Positions 60,013 through 60,835 of a stretch of 60,835 nt of DNA are shown one piece after another (the stretch's first letter is position 1; the number at the start of each line of letters is the position of its first letter). The notes beneath the pieces are model-generated. The model saw only the letters and a program-made list of their open reading frames with translations, searched no databases and had not been told where the DNA came from. A program made the position numbers and the translations under genes. The stretch is from Anaerolineales bacterium (GTDB taxonomy: Bacteria > Chloroflexota > Anaerolineae > Anaerolineales > Villigracilaceae), in assembly GCA_016932715.1 (NCBI GenBank), contig JAFGCG010000063.1:1-60835 (forward strand). The letters are read 5' to 3'.

Positions 60013-60375
60013 TCACCTGTAATGTCCGTTCGCGGTTGGTGTGTCGATCGGGACGAGTTGACCGGACCTGTAATTTTCGACTGTCTCCCGCACGGTCTGG
60101 CTGGTTCCCAGGAGATACATATGGATGTCAGCCGCATTCAGGGCACTGTAGGCATTCGGTCCAAAATCACCACTGACCGCGACGCAGACACCCAGGCTGG
60201 CGATGTACTGTGCCGCCTGTGTACCTGCTCCACCGGAAGCGTTCGCTCCTGGGTTGGGATAAGCCTGCCATTCCAGAATGTCTGTATCGACAATGACAAA
60301 GTAAGCTGCGCGTCCAAAGCGTGGATCGATGGCCGCGTCCAGGTCAGAAGATATTGCGCTGATCGCGATTTTCAT
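60013..60375 (-). CDS. NifX/MTH1175-like dinitrogenase iron-molybdenum cofactor family protein
   Basis: A 120-residue RNase-H-like domain. 'IDPRFGRAAYFVIVD' near 18-32, GGAGTQAAQYIASLGV near 50 and GPNAYSALNAADI near 75 are typical of the NifX/NifY/MTH1175 group that carries Mo/Fe-S cofactors, including the Cu-Mo cluster of the Desulfovibrio orange protein. No nitrogenase genes are near. The ATG at 60375 has GAGAG upstream. It lies between the DUF5320 and TauE genes. Confidence 0.92.
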   Translation of the reverse strand: MKIAISAISSDLDAAIDPRFGRAAYFVIVDTDILEWQAYPNPGANASGGAGTQAAQYIASLGVCVAVSGDFGPNAYSALNAADIHMYLLGTSQTVRETVENYRSGQLVPIDTPTANGHYR

Positions 60376-60425
60376 ACGGCTCTCTCGTGGCAGGAGACTG
60401 CACCTACACAACAGCCTCCTGCGAA

Positions 60426-60704
60426 TTATTTTTCAAGTTCTTCGATCTGCTTGTTGAGGGCATCCAATTGTCCCTTCAACCAATCTGCTTCGGACTTGAG
60501 CGCTTGCAGCGTTTCTTCCTGCGTGGGTGTTGCGAAAAAACGATGTCGCCAGCCGAATCCACCACCCCAGCCGTGTCTCCAACCCATTCCACGGCCAAGG
60601 GTCGGATTTGCGAATCCCGGCGTCTCATGGCCTCTACAAGAGCCAAGACCACGCCCGGTCATGGGTCCTGCGCCGAAAGGACCTGTTCGGTCACCTCGTG
60701 GCAT
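60426..60704 (-). CDS. DUF5320 family protein
   Basis: A 92-residue protein. The N-terminus MPRGDRTGPFGAGPMTGRG with GSCRGH is the DUF5320 hallmark, Gly/Arg/Trp-rich in the middle (about 40-58). The C-terminal 35 residues form a coiled-coil helix (EETLQALKSEADWLKGQLDAL). Such proteins nearly always sit beside MTH1175/NifX and Mrp genes; function unknown. A near-perfect AAAGGAGGTGAT site precedes the ATG at 60704. It is the first gene of the minus-strand run. Confidence 0.9.
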   Translation of the reverse strand: MPRGDRTGPFGAGPMTGRGLGSCRGHETPGFANPTLGRGMGWRHGWGGGFGWRHRFFATPTQEETLQALKSEADWLKGQLDALNKQIEELEK

Positions 60705-60769
60705 ACCAATCACCTCCTTTCATTAGGATTTCCAATTTTTTGACTGAAGTTAAATGACAGGTATCAACC

Positions 60770-60811
60770 TCGGGGCAAGCCCCGAACCCCTTCTTCCGCA
60801 GCAAGCTGCGG
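60770..60811. repeat. Paired short hairpins upstream of the DUF5320 gene
   Basis: TCGGGGCAAGCCCCGA (60770-60785) and CCGCAGCAAGCTGCGG (60796-60811), each a 6-7 bp stem with a small loop. No coding sequence is seen to the window end. They may be an intergenic repeat or end a transcript from outside the window. Confidence 0.55.
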
Positions 60812-60835
60812 GGTATGGAACCCGCGAGAGAATCA

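Noticed and set aside
60013..60375. The NifX-like gene as evidence for nitrogen fixation
   Set aside because: No nifHDK, nifB or nifEN gene is present. MTH1175-type proteins are widespread outside diazotrophs.
34535..60704. The minus-strand gene run as a tRNA-integrated genomic island
   Set aside because: It begins close to tRNA-Pro, but no integrase and no repeat of the tRNA 3' end could be found in the window, and GC content does not shift clearly.
1..60835. CRISPR arrays, phage genes or insertion sequences
   Set aside because: No regularly spaced direct repeats, transposases, integrases or phage structural genes were recognised.

Overview
The window reads as a chromosomal segment of a free-living bacterium, most likely Chloroflexota class Anaerolineae. 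This is inferred from gene content, not from a marker phylogeny: Thr/Pro-rich lipoprotein linkers, an NBR1-Ig-like lipoprotein, a single-gene TrmI, a CTC-type bL25, and a dense ORP/NifX-like metal gene set. There is no integrase, transposase, phage gene or CRISPR array. About sixty protein genes, one tRNA gene and several families of short palindromic intergenic elements can be supported.

Left third (1-34.5 kb), mostly housekeeping and envelope genes. On the + strand: a DUF4404 protein, a cysteine desulfurase, two membrane genes and mnmA (the desulfurase and MnmA are functional partners in tRNA 2-thiolation), then DedA and VanZ-like membrane proteins. On the - strand: a penicillin-acylase-family gene broken by one in-frame amber codon, a large multidomain lipoprotein, and a run with tatC-tatA-nusB-Asp23, fabG, a DUF1461 membrane protein and a membrane-bound spermidine-synthase-like protein. 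Next come bL25, an SDR, a methyltransferase, NUDIX, TrmI, and a secreted protease/foldase operon (HExxH metalloprotease, thioredoxin-like/cyclophilin lipoprotein, PrsW). A MacAB-type efflux operon, SerA, an M32 carboxypeptidase, a lipoprotein and tRNA-Pro(CGG) follow.

Right part (34.8-60.7 kb): an almost unbroken run of about 30 genes, all on the - strand and tightly packed. It is dominated by metal, Fe-S and redox functions: FeoAB, a fused MOP-type molybdenum hydroxylase, an MBL-fold protein, two DUF89 proteins, two radical SAM enzymes, an old-yellow-enzyme/2,4-dienoyl-CoA reductase, a CGGC protein, a ZIP transporter, a ferritin-like protein, a CooC/MinD-like ATPase, an Mrp-IscU fusion, a TauE permease, an MTH1175/NifX-like protein and a DUF5320 protein. 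Duplication has worked inside this run. The CGGC-DUF89 pair exists twice, and one CGGC copy has been replaced by a chimera with the start of the neighbouring MBL gene. Two small acidic proteins that bracket YggS and ZIP genes are divergent members of one unnamed family. The right end (55.5-60.7 kb) resembles the MinD/NifX/DUF5320 part of ORP (orange protein) type metal-cofactor systems and is the best candidate here for an uncharacterised system.

Expression signals: several genes have an extended -10 element (TGn-TATAAT-like). In three or four cases the -10 lies only 6-9 nt before the ATG with no Shine-Dalgarno site, which predicts leaderless mRNAs. Others have strong AGGAGG-type sites that decide their starts.
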